The translations under genes and the position numbers were made by a program. A model generated the notes under the pieces. It was not told the origin of the DNA and did not search any database. It worked only from the letters and a program-made list of their open reading frames with translations. 17,763 bases of DNA from CAZLYK01 sp964563495 (GTDB lineage Bacteria; Acidobacteriota; Blastocatellia; RBC074). The stretch lies in contig CAZLYK010000116.1 in the NCBI GenBank assembly GCA_964563495.1, positions 1 to 17,763 on the forward strand. Reading direction: 5' to 3'. Positions 1 through 9,937 of this stretch are shown here, piece after piece (the stretch's first letter is position 1; every line of letters begins with the position of its first letter).

Positions 1-20
1 TAATCCTGTCTATTTTCTTT
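1..20. repeat. Right end of a truncated intergenic palindrome
   Basis: The first 20 bases contain AATCCTGTCTATTTTCTT, which matches the right arm of the palindrome that ends near 13566. The left arm would lie outside the window. It therefore appears to be a further copy of the AATAGACAGGATT-type palindrome, again directly upstream of a gene start. Assignment rests on this short match only. Confidence 0.6.
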
Positions 21-32
21 CTATTGATTCAA

Positions 33-1280
33 ATGGTTGCAACTACACAAACGGCGGATTCCCGTTCGGGGTGGATAGTTGTCGCGGCTGCATCGGTCGG
101 ATTGTTTCTGCATTTCGGATCGCTCCTGGTCAATTCATTCGGCGTCTTTCTGACCACGCTCTGCGACGAGTTCGGCTGGTCGCGCGGGCAGGTCTCGCTG
201 GCCTTCACGCTGGCGACGTTGACTGCAATGTTGACCATGCCGTTGACCGGATGGCTGACCGATCGTTTCGGTGCGCGCGGCCCCATCCTGGTCTGCACGA
301 CAGTCTTCGGCGGATTGTTTGCCGCGCTCTCTTTTTTGACACCGCGTTTGTGGCATCTCTATGCTCTCTATTTATTGCTCGGACTGGTTGGTCCGGGGAC
401 TTCAGCAGTGCCGCACGCCAGCCTGATATCCCGATGGTTTAACGAGCGGCGCGGGCTGGCATTGGGCTTTGCCATGTGCGGGACGGCTCTCGGCGGTGTG
501 ATCTGGCCTTCGGCGACGCAGAACCTGATGGATAATTACGGCTGGCGCACGGCATACGCGCTATTAGGCGGAGCGGTATTGTTCGTCGCGGTTCCGCTCA
601 TGATCTTTTTCCTCAAAGAACCTGTGGCGGTGCATCCCACTTTCAAACATCAAAGCGCCGGGACGAACCTCGATGGAGTCGGCCGAAAAGAGGCGCTCCG
701 GAGCAGCATCTGGTGGCTGCTCATGGTCTCCTTCTTCATCGTCTCAGCCAGCATTCAGGCGTGCATGATTCACCTCATCCCGATGCTCAAAGATCGCGGC
801 ATGACGGCTGCCGGCGCGGCGTTTGCGGCGTCGCTGCTGGGCGTGGCGGGGATGGCGGGAAGGCTGGGTGCCGGCTACCTGCTCGACCGGCTGCCGGCCG
901 CGCGCGTACCGGCGCTGGCGTTCGGTTCGGTGGCGGCGGGAATCTTTCTACTTTTTGCCGGGGCTGCCGGGGCAAGTTCTTATTTGGCGGCCTTGCTGAT
1001 CGGCTTCGGCTACGGCGCAGAGTCGGCGACCATCCCCTATCTGGTCAGCCGGTATTTCGGGATGCGGTCGTTCGGTGAGATTTACAGTTACCTTTTCATC
1101 ACCGTGCCGCTCGGAGGGGCGCTCGGCCCCGCGCTCATGGGCGTCGGCTTCGACCGCACCGGCTCATACCGGCTGGTCCTGCTATTTTGCGGAATCGCGA
1201 CCGTGGTTGCGGCCCTGCTCATGCTGCGGCTCGGATCATCCGCGAAACCACAAATTAAAAATGGAGCCATCTTGCTATGA
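33..1280 (+). CDS. MFS transporter (12-TM, monocarboxylate/oxalate-type)
   Basis: This is a 415-residue polytopic inner-membrane protein of the major facilitator superfamily, probably a proton-coupled exporter or importer of a small organic solute. About 12 hydrophobic segments are visible. The loop between TM2 and TM3 carries the MFS motif A-like 'GWLTDRFGARGP' (near residue 75), followed by 'SRWFNERRGLALG', typical of the MCT/oxalate-formate antiporter branch. I chose ATG at 33 over TTG at 24 because the TTG lies next to the repeat tail and ATG gives the usual short cytoplasmic N-terminus; no strong Shine-Dalgarno is seen. The stop overlaps the next start as ATGA (1277-1280), so it is probably translationally coupled to the AhpD-like gene. 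Substrate cannot be deduced. Confidence 0.9.
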   Translation: MVATTQTADSRSGWIVVAAASVGLFLHFGSLLVNSFGVFLTTLCDEFGWSRGQVSLAFTLATLTAMLTMPLTGWLTDRFGARGPILVCTTVFGGLFAALSFLTPRLWHLYALYLLLGLVGPGTSAVPHASLISRWFNERRGLALGFAMCGTALGGVIWPSATQNLMDNYGWRTAYALLGGAVLFVAVPLMIFFLKEPVAVHPTFKHQSAGTNLDGVGRKEALRSSIWWLLMVSFFIVSASIQACMIHLIPMLKDRGMTAAGAAFAASLLGVAGMAGRLGAGYLLDRLPAARVPALAFGSVAAGIFLLFAGAAGASSYLAALLIGFGYGAESATIPYLVSRYFGMRSFGEIYSYLFITVPLGGALGPALMGVGFDRTGSYRLVLLFCGIATVVAALLMLRLGSSAKPQIKNGAILL

Positions 1281-1861
1281 CTTGGATTCGCACCATTCCG
1301 ATGGAAGAGGCCGATGAGAAGTTGCGCAAGTTAATCGAGGCGCAGCGCGCGCTCTATCCGAAAGAATACGCCTCGCCGGTGTCGCCCGGAGGCGACAGTA
1401 TCGTCGCCTCGCACACGCTGATTCCAGATGCGCTTTATCACATCTTTGGCGGTTTCGCCGCGATGATGTCGCCGGACCTGCCCCTCAGCCGCGCTCAGCA
1501 CGAGATGATCGCGACCATAGTCTCAGCCCAGAACCGTTGTTTTTACTGACTGGAATCGCACGCAGAGTTTCTGCGTATGGTAACCCTGGATGATGCGCTG
1601 ATCGCCGCTCTGCGCGAAGATTACACGAAGGCGGCGCTTTCCGAACAGGACCGGGCAATGCTGGATTACGTAGTGCAATTGACCAGGGATGCAACTCGAC
1701 TGGCGCCGCAAGACCATGATAAATTGCGGGCGGTTGGTTTTGACGACACCGCCATCCTGCAAATTACTCTAATCGCATCCTGGTTCAACTATATCAACCG
1801 CGTCGCCGACGGGCTGGGCGTCGGGCGCGGGAAAAGGGAAGACTGGTATCCGCCGGAATGA
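1277..1861 (+). CDS. AhpD-like peroxidase-related selenoprotein (Sec at in-frame TGA 1547)
   Basis: Read straight through one TGA at 1547-1549, this frame gives a 194-residue protein of the carboxymuconolactone decarboxylase/AhpD superfamily, closest to the 'uncharacterized peroxidase-related enzyme' group. The first half ends 'SAQNRCFY' and the second continues 'LESHAEFLR', so TGA occupies the second Cys of the CxxC motif. Glu76, Cys88, Sec91 and His95 reproduce the AhpD spacing E-(11)-C-x-x-C-x-x-x-H known from Mycobacterium tuberculosis AhpD, where the second Cys, with Glu and His, is the reactive thiol. The C-terminal 'WFNYINRVADGLGV' is typical of the family. A SECIS-like hairpin follows the TGA. 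Start ATG overlaps the MFS stop (ATGA), and its stop overlaps the next ATG (ATGA). Ordinary gene callers would give two fragments (1277-1549 and 1577-1861), the second with no good ribosome-binding site. Sec forms of AhpD-like proteins are established; Sec insertion here is inferred. Confidence 0.88.
1550..1585 (+). promoter_or_regulatory. Candidate bacterial SECIS for the AhpD-like gene
   Basis: Immediately downstream of TGA 1547-1549, bases 1560-1565 (ACGCAG) pair perfectly with 1571-1576 (CTGCGT) around the loop AGTTT. The loop begins 16 nt after the TGA and has G at its second position. This satisfies the published bacterial SECIS description: a short stem, apical loop about 16-37 nt from UGA, and a G in the first two loop positions. 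Weaker pairs (57/79, 55/81, 52-53/84-85, plus GU pairs) extend the stem towards the TGA. Folding was done by eye. Confidence 0.7.
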
Positions 1862-4800
1862 ACTATCGAATCTCATGCCAAGACGCCGGGACGTCTAAAA
1901 AAGGCCGATCCTTTTTGTCTTTGCGTGTTTGTGTGAGGCCATGCTTCCAGACAGTCTTTGCCGCGGTTTCCCTGCTCGCTCTGGCCGGCTGTACGCGCAA
2001 TGCCGGTTTACCCAAACCCGAATCGAAAGAATACCGTGACCTGGTCACCGCGTTTTACGTCGGGCTGGCCGGTTTGCAGACCGGTGAAGACGTGCGAGCC
2101 CGGGAGAAGCTGATGCTGGCGACAAAGCTGGCGCCCGGTGAACCGGCCCCCTGGGCGAACCTGGGACTGCTCGGGGTGCGCCAGCAGGAATTTGACGCCG
2201 CATATCAGGATGTCGAGAAGGCGCGCTCGCTCGCGCCCGACAACAGCCAGATTGAAACACTGCTCGGGCTGATCGAAAGCAAGCGCGGCAAGCTCCCCGA
2301 ATCCATTGCCCATCTGACCAAGGCGATAGAGTTGGACCCGAAGAATCTGAAAGCGCTCTATGCCCTGGCGCAGGAGACCGAACGCCAGGCGACCGAAACC
2401 AGCGACGCCGAAGCGCAGAAACTGCTCGAAAGAATCCTTGGGGTGGAGCCGGGGAATCTGGCCGTGCTGCTGGATCTGACGCGCCTTGCGGCCAAACGCG
2501 GTGACGTGGAGGGCCTGAAGAAGACGGTGACGACGCTTGCTCAACAGTCCTCCGACTGGCCCGGTGAGGCGAAAGAGCAGATGGCCGCGCTGCAAGCGAC
2601 TGCATCGGGAGACTACCCGCGCGCCGCGGCTACGCAATCAGCCTTTCTCAAAAACGTGCTGGCCCGCGTTCCGGCTTATCGCCGGAGTGTGAATGACGTC
2701 AAGACGCCGGCGGAGTTCGTCGGTGATCCGTTTCTCAAGTTCATCAAACTGCCCAGCCCCGGCTCACAACCCGCGCCGCCGGATACGGCAATCAGTTTCT
2801 CCGTCGAAGAATTGGCAAGCATAGACCCGGACAAGGCCTCCCATCCGATGGTTGTCGCCTTCGACGCCGAGACCAAACCGTCGCTGGTCTTTCACGATCG
2901 AAGAGAGGTGAACATCGCCGATGGCGCGAAGATTGTTTTCGGGGATAAAAACAGCGCAGCCTGGAATGTCGCGGCGTTCGACTTTAACTATGACTTCAAA
3001 ACAGACCTCGTCACCGTGAGCGATCGGGGGCTGCGCTTTTTCCGGCAGGAAAATATCAGGTCCTTCACCGAGGTAACCGAAAAGACGGCGTTGCCGAAGC
3101 GCATCTTGGGCGCAAAGTATGGCGACTTACATACCTTCGACTTTGAATTGGATGGCGACCTGGACATTCTCCTCTGCCCCAATCCGGTCACAACCCAGCC
3201 GATACTCTTACGCAACAACGGTGACGGAACGTTCAAAGAGTTATTCCCTTTCGGGGGACTGAAGGATATTCGCTACTTTGCGACCGCCGACATTGACGGC
3301 GACGGCGACCCAGATCTGGCGATTGTCGATGCAACCGGATTCAGGATTCTGATCAATGAGCGGTTGGGGCAGTACCGCGAACAACCCGCCCCATCGAATC
3401 TGGGCTCAATCATCTCGATCGCGGTTGGCGATCTGAATGCCGACGGCGTGATCGATCTTGTCTTGATCAACCGCGATGGGCAGATACTGCGTTTATCCGA
3501 CAAAGGCTCCGCGGCGGATTGGGACGTTTCCGAGCTGACCCGGATCAAGATCGATCCGATGGTCAGTGACGCCGGATCGGTTGACACGCCAGGGGCTGGT
3601 GCGGCCTTGCTCCTGGCCGATCTCGATAACAACGGAAGTCTTGACATCGTCGCGGATGAGAGGGTTATTTTGCTGAGCGACGCGCAGGGGAAGTTGACCC
3701 AAGTGAGCCTTCCCGATCGTGTCCGCGTCCGCGCAATCAGCGATCTGAATAATGACGGCAGGCTCGATTTAATTGGGCGTCGAGGCGATGGAAAAGCCGT
3801 CCAACTGATCAATCACGGCAGCCGGGGCTATCACTCCCAAACCATACGGACGCGCGCAGCTCAAGCGACCGGCGATCAGAGGATCAACTCCTTCGGCATC
3901 GGCGGCGAGATTGAAATCCGCTCCGGACTGCTGACCCAGAAGCAGGTGATCACCTCCCCGCTCCTTCATTTCGGGTTGGGTGAGAACCGGCAGACGGACG
4001 TCGCCCGGATAGTCTGGCCGAATGGTGCGGTCCAGGCCGAGTTTGAATTGAAGGCCGACCAATCTATCCTGGCGGAACAGCGGTTGAAGGGCTCTTGCCC
4101 GGCGCTGTTTGCCTGGGATGGGAAGCAGATGGGCTTTGTCAAGGATTGCTCGCCCTGGAACCCGGCGCTCGGGCTGCGGATCAACGCGCAAGTTGTCGCC
4201 AACGTCGAGCAGACTGAGGAATGGTTCCGGATTCGCGGCGATCAACTCGCGCCGCGCGACGGCTTTTATGATCTGCGCGTGACGGGCGAATTGTGGGAAG
4301 TGTTTTACATAGATCACTACTCGCTCATGATAGTCGATCATCCGCCGGGCACAGAAGTCCTGACCGATGAACGATTCACCACGCCTCAACCGAAACCGCG
4401 GCTCTACCTGGCGACCACGCCGAGGCCGTTTGCCGGCGCGAGTGACGACCGCGGGCAGGACGTATCGGCTATTGTCGGCAGACTGGATCAAGAGTACCTG
4501 GACACGTTCGGGCGCGGGCAGTACCAGGGCGTGACGCGAGACCATTGGGTGGAGCTGGAGATGGGCGACGATGCGCCGCGAGATAGGCCATTGCTGTTGA
4601 TCGGACATGGCTGGGTGCATCCGACCGACGCGACCATCAACGTCGCCATCGGACAGAACAGCAGCCCGCCACCGCAAGGCTTGACGCTCGAAGTTCCCGA
4701 CCGGACAGGTCGCTGGGTGACGGCGAAATCCGGCCTGGGCTTTTTATCAGGCAAGCTTAAAACGATGGTAGTCGAGTTGGACGGCGTCTTTCGGCCCGGC

Positions 4801-5391
4801 GCACCGCGCAAACTGCGGTTGCGGACGAACATGGAGATTTACTGGGATAAACTGGAGTGGGCGGAACCGGCCGCTTTGCAGAACGCAAAAGTGACTCGAT
4901 TGGACGCCGCAAGCGCGGAGTTGCGCTATCGTGGTTTTTCAAAATTCACGCAGGCAAATGCTTCCTCGCCGGAGTTGCCGGATTACAACCGTCTTGAAGG
5001 CACTCAGCCCAGGTGGCGCGACTTGACGGGGTATTACACACGGTATGGCGATGTGAGCGAACTGCTCATCCGAACGGATGACCGGATGCTGATAATGAAT
5101 GCCGGCGACGAATTACGCCTGAGGTTCAAAGCGCCGGCTGACCTGCCGGTGGGCTGGAAGCGCGATTTTGTCATGGTCGGCGATGGTTGGACGAAAGACG
5201 GCGATTACAACTGTACATACGCCGCGACGGTGCTGCCGCTCCCCTTTCACGGGATCAAGGATTACAATCAGGCATCAACCAAACTCGAAGACAATCCGGC
5301 TTACAAGCGTTATCCGCGCGACTGGCAGGAGTATCACACACGTTACGTGACGCCGGAGAGGTTCCAGCGCGCGTTGATGGAGAGAGAATAG
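1858..5391 (+). CDS. Giant lipoprotein with TPR, FG-GAP/VCBS and ASPIC/UnbV domains
   Basis: This predicted exported protein has up to 1177 residues. A lipobox 'LLALAGC' puts the lipidated Cys at residue 45 of the long reading. TPR-like helices span roughly residues 60-260. FG-GAP/VCBS Ca-binding-like repeats follow, with cores near 375 (DFNYDFKTD), 428 (DFELDGDLD), 479 (DIDGDGDPD), 525 (DLNADGVID), 589 (DLDNNGSLD) and 629 (DLNNDGRLD). An ASPIC/UnbV domain lies at about 665-740 ('HFGLG...RIVWPNG'). The remaining 430 residues, starting 'SCPALFAWDG', are a C-terminal region I do not recognise. The protein probably acts on the cell surface or in the periplasm as a binding scaffold; no enzymatic motif is seen. 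Start: ATG 1858 overlaps the previous stop (ATGA), but GTG 1933 would give a classic 19-residue lipoprotein signal, and the intervening DNA is a decayed palindrome, so the start is uncertain. The stop TAG lies in the next palindrome's outer end. Confidence 0.88.
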   Translation: MNYRISCQDAGTSKKGRSFLSLRVCVRPCFQTVFAAVSLLALAGCTRNAGLPKPESKEYRDLVTAFYVGLAGLQTGEDVRAREKLMLATKLAPGEPAPWANLGLLGVRQQEFDAAYQDVEKARSLAPDNSQIETLLGLIESKRGKLPESIAHLTKAIELDPKNLKALYALAQETERQATETSDAEAQKLLERILGVEPGNLAVLLDLTRLAAKRGDVEGLKKTVTTLAQQSSDWPGEAKEQMAALQATASGDYPRAAATQSAFLKNVLARVPAYRRSVNDVKTPAEFVGDPFLKFIKLPSPGSQPAPPDTAISFSVEELASIDPDKASHPMVVAFDAETKPSLVFHDRREVNIADGAKIVFGDKNSAAWNVAAFDFNYDFKTDLVTVSDRGLRFFRQENIRSFTEVTEKTALPKRILGAKYGDLHTFDFELDGDLDILLCPNPVTTQPILLRNNGDGTFKELFPFGGLKDIRYFATADIDGDGDPDLAIVDATGFRILINERLGQYREQPAPSNLGSIISIAVGDLNADGVIDLVLINRDGQILRLSDKGSAADWDVSELTRIKIDPMVSDAGSVDTPGAGAALLLADLDNNGSLDIVADERVILLSDAQGKLTQVSLPDRVRVRAISDLNNDGRLDLIGRRGDGKAVQLINHGSRGYHSQTIRTRAAQATGDQRINSFGIGGEIEIRSGLLTQKQVITSPLLHFGLGENRQTDVARIVWPNGAVQAEFELKADQSILAEQRLKGSCPALFAWDGKQMGFVKDCSPWNPALGLRINAQVVANVEQTEEWFRIRGDQLAPRDGFYDLRVTGELWEVFYIDHYSLMIVDHPPGTEVLTDERFTTPQPKPRLYLATTPRPFAGASDDRGQDVSAIVGRLDQEYLDTFGRGQYQGVTRDHWVELEMGDDAPRDRPLLLIGHGWVHPTDATINVAIGQNSSPPPQGLTLEVPDRTGRWVTAKSGLGFLSGKLKTMVVELDGVFRPGAPRKLRLRTNMEIYWDKLEWAEPAALQNAKVTRLDAASAELRYRGFSKFTQANASSPELPDYNRLEGTQPRWRDLTGYYTRYGDVSELLIRTDDRMLIMNAGDELRLRFKAPADLPVGWKRDFVMVGDGWTKDGDYNCTYAATVLPLPFHGIKDYNQASTKLEDNPAYKRYPRDWQEYHTRYVTPERFQRALMERE
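1880..1932. repeat. Decayed intergenic palindrome inside the long-form 5' end
   Basis: AAAAAGG (1898-1904), loop CCGAT, CCTTTTT (1910-1916) form a perfect 7-bp hairpin. The flanks, AAGACGCC on the left and TCTTTGCGTG on the right, are imperfectly complementary. Lying between two genes of the operon, it looks like a worn intergenic palindrome of a type distinct from the AATAGACAGG family. It suggests that the residues encoded here are not protein. Confidence 0.5.
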
Positions 5392-5473
5392 ACAGGATTG
5401 ACAGGATTGTTGCAGGATTGAACAAGACCTGATCTTGTTCAATCCTGCAACAATCCTGTCAATCCTGTCTATT
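5387..5473. repeat. Perfect 41-nt-arm palindrome (intergenic)
   Basis: The left arm 5387-5427 is the exact reverse complement of 5433-5473, with a 5-nt loop CCTGA. Each arm is built of tandem ACAGGATT-type units (AATAGACAGGATTGACAGG at the outer end). The outer left end contributes the TAG stop codon of the upstream gene. No T-run follows, so it is not a classical intrinsic terminator; transcribed, it would be a very stable mRNA hairpin between two operon genes. Confidence 0.95.
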
Positions 5474-5482
5474 ACAAAAAGT

Positions 5483-7278
<1,796 letters not shown>

Positions 7279-7282
<4 letters not shown>

Positions 7283-8151
7283 CGCCCGAAATTACGGAAT
7301 CGGATTCTGCGCCTTCTATGACTCCACCGGCTCAGGCGGCTTCCCCGCTCGCGCGATTTCTGAGCATGGAAAATCGCTACCTGGTGCCGATGTTCATCAC
7401 CACCATCCTGATCATCGGCCAGGTCTCGTTCGGTTTTCTGGAAAGCTGGTCGCGCACACTCCTGGCGATTGCCGCCTCCATGGCGACGGAGTTGGTGCTG
7501 GGGCGATTGATCACCGGCCGGTGGCCGAATCTGGCGAGCGCATATATCACCGGCATCAGCGTCGGCATCCTCATTCGTTCGCCCGAGTTCTGGCCGTATG
7601 CGCTGTGCAGCGCCATTTCGATCACATCGAAGTATGTCATACGCTGGCGCGGGCGGCACCTCTGGAACCCGTCGAATTTTGCGATCTGCGTCATGCTGCT
7701 GCTGGCGCCGGAATTCGTCGCCACGCTGAGCGTACAATGGGGCAATACGATCTGGCCGATGCTGATTGTCTGGTTGCTCGGGGCGCTGATTACCTGGCGG
7801 GTCCAGCGATTTCATATCACAGCGACTTACGTCGTCTCATTTCTGGCGTTCGCGCTGCTGCGCGGCTTGATGACCGGGCATGGCTTCCTGGCCGAAGTAG
7901 CGCCGATCACCGGGCCGATGTACCAGCTCTTCATTTTCTTTATGATCACCGACCCGAAAACCACGGTCAAACCGAAGTGGGCGCAGTGTCTGGTTGCATT
8001 TCTGGTCGCGGCGGTGGAGATGGCGCTGCGGCTGATGGAGAATATTCACGCGCCGTATTACGCGCTGACCATCGTCGGGCCGCTGGCGCTTGTCACTGAG
8101 ATCTGGTGGACATCGCGCAAGACGCTCTCCGCCACACCCCGACATGCCTGA
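7279..8151 (+). CDS. UnbU-like / RnfD-NqrB family membrane protein
   Basis: This 290-residue integral membrane protein has a hydrophilic N-terminus of about 35 residues followed by roughly 8-10 hydrophobic segments. 'NPSNFAICVMLLL' and 'FFMITDPKTTVKPK' match the pattern of the NQR2/RnfD family, which also includes the enediyne-cluster protein UnbU. RnfD and NqrB carry covalent FMN on a Thr in an S-G-A-T motif; I do not see that motif, so flavinylation is doubtful. The gene overlaps the UnbV-type gene upstream (ATGA) and the ABC permease downstream by 8 nt, placing all three in one transcription unit. It may move electrons, ions or a small molecule across the membrane together with its UnbV partner; this is inference. 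Confidence 0.8.
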
Positions 8152-8917
8152 TCGACGAGCTAATCCAAAATCAGTTGTCCTTCCACTGCTTGTCGTTGCC
8201 GGGATGATCGCTTTGTGGACAGGCGTCTGGGCGTCGGGCGCCTTTCATGAAAGCGCTTTCCCTTCGCCGCAATCCGTCTTGCGAGGCATGGTCGAAGAGA
8301 TACGCAGCGGCAGGCTTTTCAACGACCTGATCACCTCGCTCTTTCGTGTCAGCTGCGGATTTGGCCTGGCGGCGGCGCTCGGCATTCCTTCGGGTTTGTG
8401 GCTCGGACAAAAGCTTTCGGCGCGGATGGCATTTCTGCCGATCATCAATTTCTTCCGCAATCTTTCCCCACTGGCGTGGATTCCATTTGCGATTCTTTGG
8501 TTCGGGGTCGGCGATGCAGCCTCGATCTTCCTGATCTTTCTGGCGGCCTTTTTCCCAATCATCCTCGCGACCATGGCCGCGGTGGCGAACATACCGGCCG
8601 TCTACTTTCGGGTCGCGCAGAATTACGGCATCAACGGGCTGGAGCGGCTGACGCAGGTCACGCTGCCCGCGATTCTGCCGCAGGTGATCACAACACTCCG
8701 CGTGACTGCCGGGTTGTCGTGGCTGGTCGTGGTGGCGGCTGAGATGATCGCGGGGCGCGACGGTCTTGGCTTTGCCGTCATGGACTCGCGCAACGGATTA
8801 CGAACCGATTTGCTGGTAGTCGAGATGATCGTGATCGGGCTGATCGGCGTCGTCCTCGATCGCCTGCTGGTGCAGCTGACAAAGATCAAGAGCATCCGAT
8901 GGGGATACGAGCGTTAA
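8144..8917 (+). CDS. ABC transporter permease, NitT/TauT (SsuC) type
   Basis: A 257-residue inner-membrane permease of the binding-protein-dependent importer family for nitrate, taurine, alkanesulfonates and pyrimidine precursors. About six TM segments are present. The EAA coupling loop is visible as 'NYGINGLERLTQVTLPAILP' (from about residue 165), where the ATPase docks. ATG 8144 starts 8 nt before the end of the UnbU-like gene; a longer reading from GTG 8090 would add an implausible Arg-rich extension. The ATPase gene follows after 16 nt. The family predicts import, but the substrate cannot be told from the permease. Confidence 0.93.
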   Translation: MPDRRANPKSVVLPLLVVAGMIALWTGVWASGAFHESAFPSPQSVLRGMVEEIRSGRLFNDLITSLFRVSCGFGLAAALGIPSGLWLGQKLSARMAFLPIINFFRNLSPLAWIPFAILWFGVGDAASIFLIFLAAFFPIILATMAAVANIPAVYFRVAQNYGINGLERLTQVTLPAILPQVITTLRVTAGLSWLVVVAAEMIAGRDGLGFAVMDSRNGLRTDLLVVEMIVIGLIGVVLDRLLVQLTKIKSIRWGYER

Positions 8918-8933
8918 TTTTTGAGGCCGTTCG

Positions 8934-9698
8934 ATGATTGAGAGCATGGCTTTACAACTGAATCGGGTTTCACGCTCGTTCGGACCGATCGAGGTGCTGC
9001 GGGAGCTGTCTTTATCGATCGCACACGGCGAATTCGTCGCGGTGGTGGGACCTTCGGGTTGCGGAAAGACGACGCTGCTCAATCTGCTCTCCGGTTTCGA
9101 CCGGCCTTCCTCGGGCGTGATCAGGCGCGATGGAGGGGTCCGCATGGTCTACCAGGAGGACGGGCTGTTCCCCTGGCTGACCGTCGCGGAGAACATCGCG
9201 GTCGGATTGCGGAGCCTCAAAGCGCAAGCGGAGCGGGCGCGACAGGTCGATGAATTGCTGCGGCTGATCCGGCTGGAAGGGTTCGAGAACCATTACCCGC
9301 ATCAACTCTCCGGCGGCATGCGGCAGCGGGTCGAGATGGCGCGGGCGCTCGCGGGCGAATCGGACATACTGCTGCTGGATGAACCTTTCTCCGCGCTCGA
9401 CTATCTGACGCGGCTGCGGTTGCGGCAGGAGCTGGCGCGACTGCTGCACGAGCGGCCACGGACGGTGGTGCTGGTCACACACGACATCGAGGAGGCCGCG
9501 CAGTTGGCGGATCGGATCATCGTGCTGAGCGAACGCCCGGCGCAGATCCGGTATCAACTGAGCCTCTCGGCGCCGCGCCCGCGCGACCTGACCAATCCGG
9601 AAGTAGTCAGCGCGATCCACCGCATCCTCACGGTGCTCGGGATCGAAGACGATGACGAAAACGTGACGGGCAAATCTCTGGTCGTTGCCGGAGAATAA
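8934..9698 (+). CDS. ABC transporter ATP-binding protein, NitT/TauT (SsuB) type
   Basis: This 254-residue cytoplasmic ATPase has every ABC motif: Walker A GPSGCGKT (39-46), Q-loop YQEDGLFPW (Q74), signature LSGGMRQR (125-132), Walker B ILLLDEP (145-151) and H-loop THD (H183). The 'DGLFPWLTVAENIAVGL' segment is characteristic of the nitrate/sulfonate/taurine importer group. It energises the permease encoded just upstream. ATG 8934 was used; ATG 8946 ('MALQLNRVS') is equally plausible, and neither has a strong ribosome-binding site. The partner binding protein lies 239 nt downstream beyond a repeat element. Confidence 0.94.
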   Translation: MIESMALQLNRVSRSFGPIEVLRELSLSIAHGEFVAVVGPSGCGKTTLLNLLSGFDRPSSGVIRRDGGVRMVYQEDGLFPWLTVAENIAVGLRSLKAQAERARQVDELLRLIRLEGFENHYPHQLSGGMRQRVEMARALAGESDILLLDEPFSALDYLTRLRLRQELARLLHERPRTVVLVTHDIEEAAQLADRIIVLSERPAQIRYQLSLSAPRPRDLTNPEVVSAIHRILTVLGIEDDDENVTGKSLVVAGE

Positions 9699-9714
9699 AT
9701 TTTATGATCGAGCC

Positions 9715-9912
9715 CTTACCATGGGTAAGCCGGAGGCGGTCTCCGCCCGCCTCCGGCGACCCACTCCAGAGCCGGCGAAGCCGGCGATAGCCGATTGCAC
9801 CCGAGGGCTGCCGCTCGCTTCGCGAGCTTGGGTCTTGAATCGCTTTTTTCCCAGGGTTCCGCGCTGCGCGCTCCACCCTGGGCTTTATCCTGACGCCGGC
9901 TTCGCCGGCTCT
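9715..9912. repeat. Compound inverted-repeat (REP/BIME-like) element
   Basis: The 239-nt gap between the ATPase and the binding-protein gene is packed with hairpins: 9715-9720/9724-9729, 9729-9739/9747-9757 (11-bp arms), 9771-9776/9780-9785, 9813-9818/9822-9827, 9850-9857/9875-9882 and 9895-9900/9904-9909. The 19-nt segment at 9768-9786 is the exact reverse complement of 9894-9912, so these two GCCGGC hairpins bracket a 145-bp unit. This looks like a mobile or replicated bacterial palindromic element. An open frame from TTG 9685 to 9945 through it is an artefact. Confidence 0.85.
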
Positions 9913-9937
9913 AAGAACAGGCAGAGACCTTTGAGAT

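Noticed and set aside
1577..1861. Separate 94-residue gene starting at ATG 1577
   Set aside because: It is in the same frame as the upstream fragment, has no ribosome-binding site, lacks the catalytic half of the AhpD domain, and its start lies just after the SECIS-like hairpin.
5387..5473. Intrinsic terminator or CRISPR repeat
   Set aside because: The hairpin has no following T-run and the tandem AGGATT units are only a few per arm with no unique spacers, so neither reading fits.
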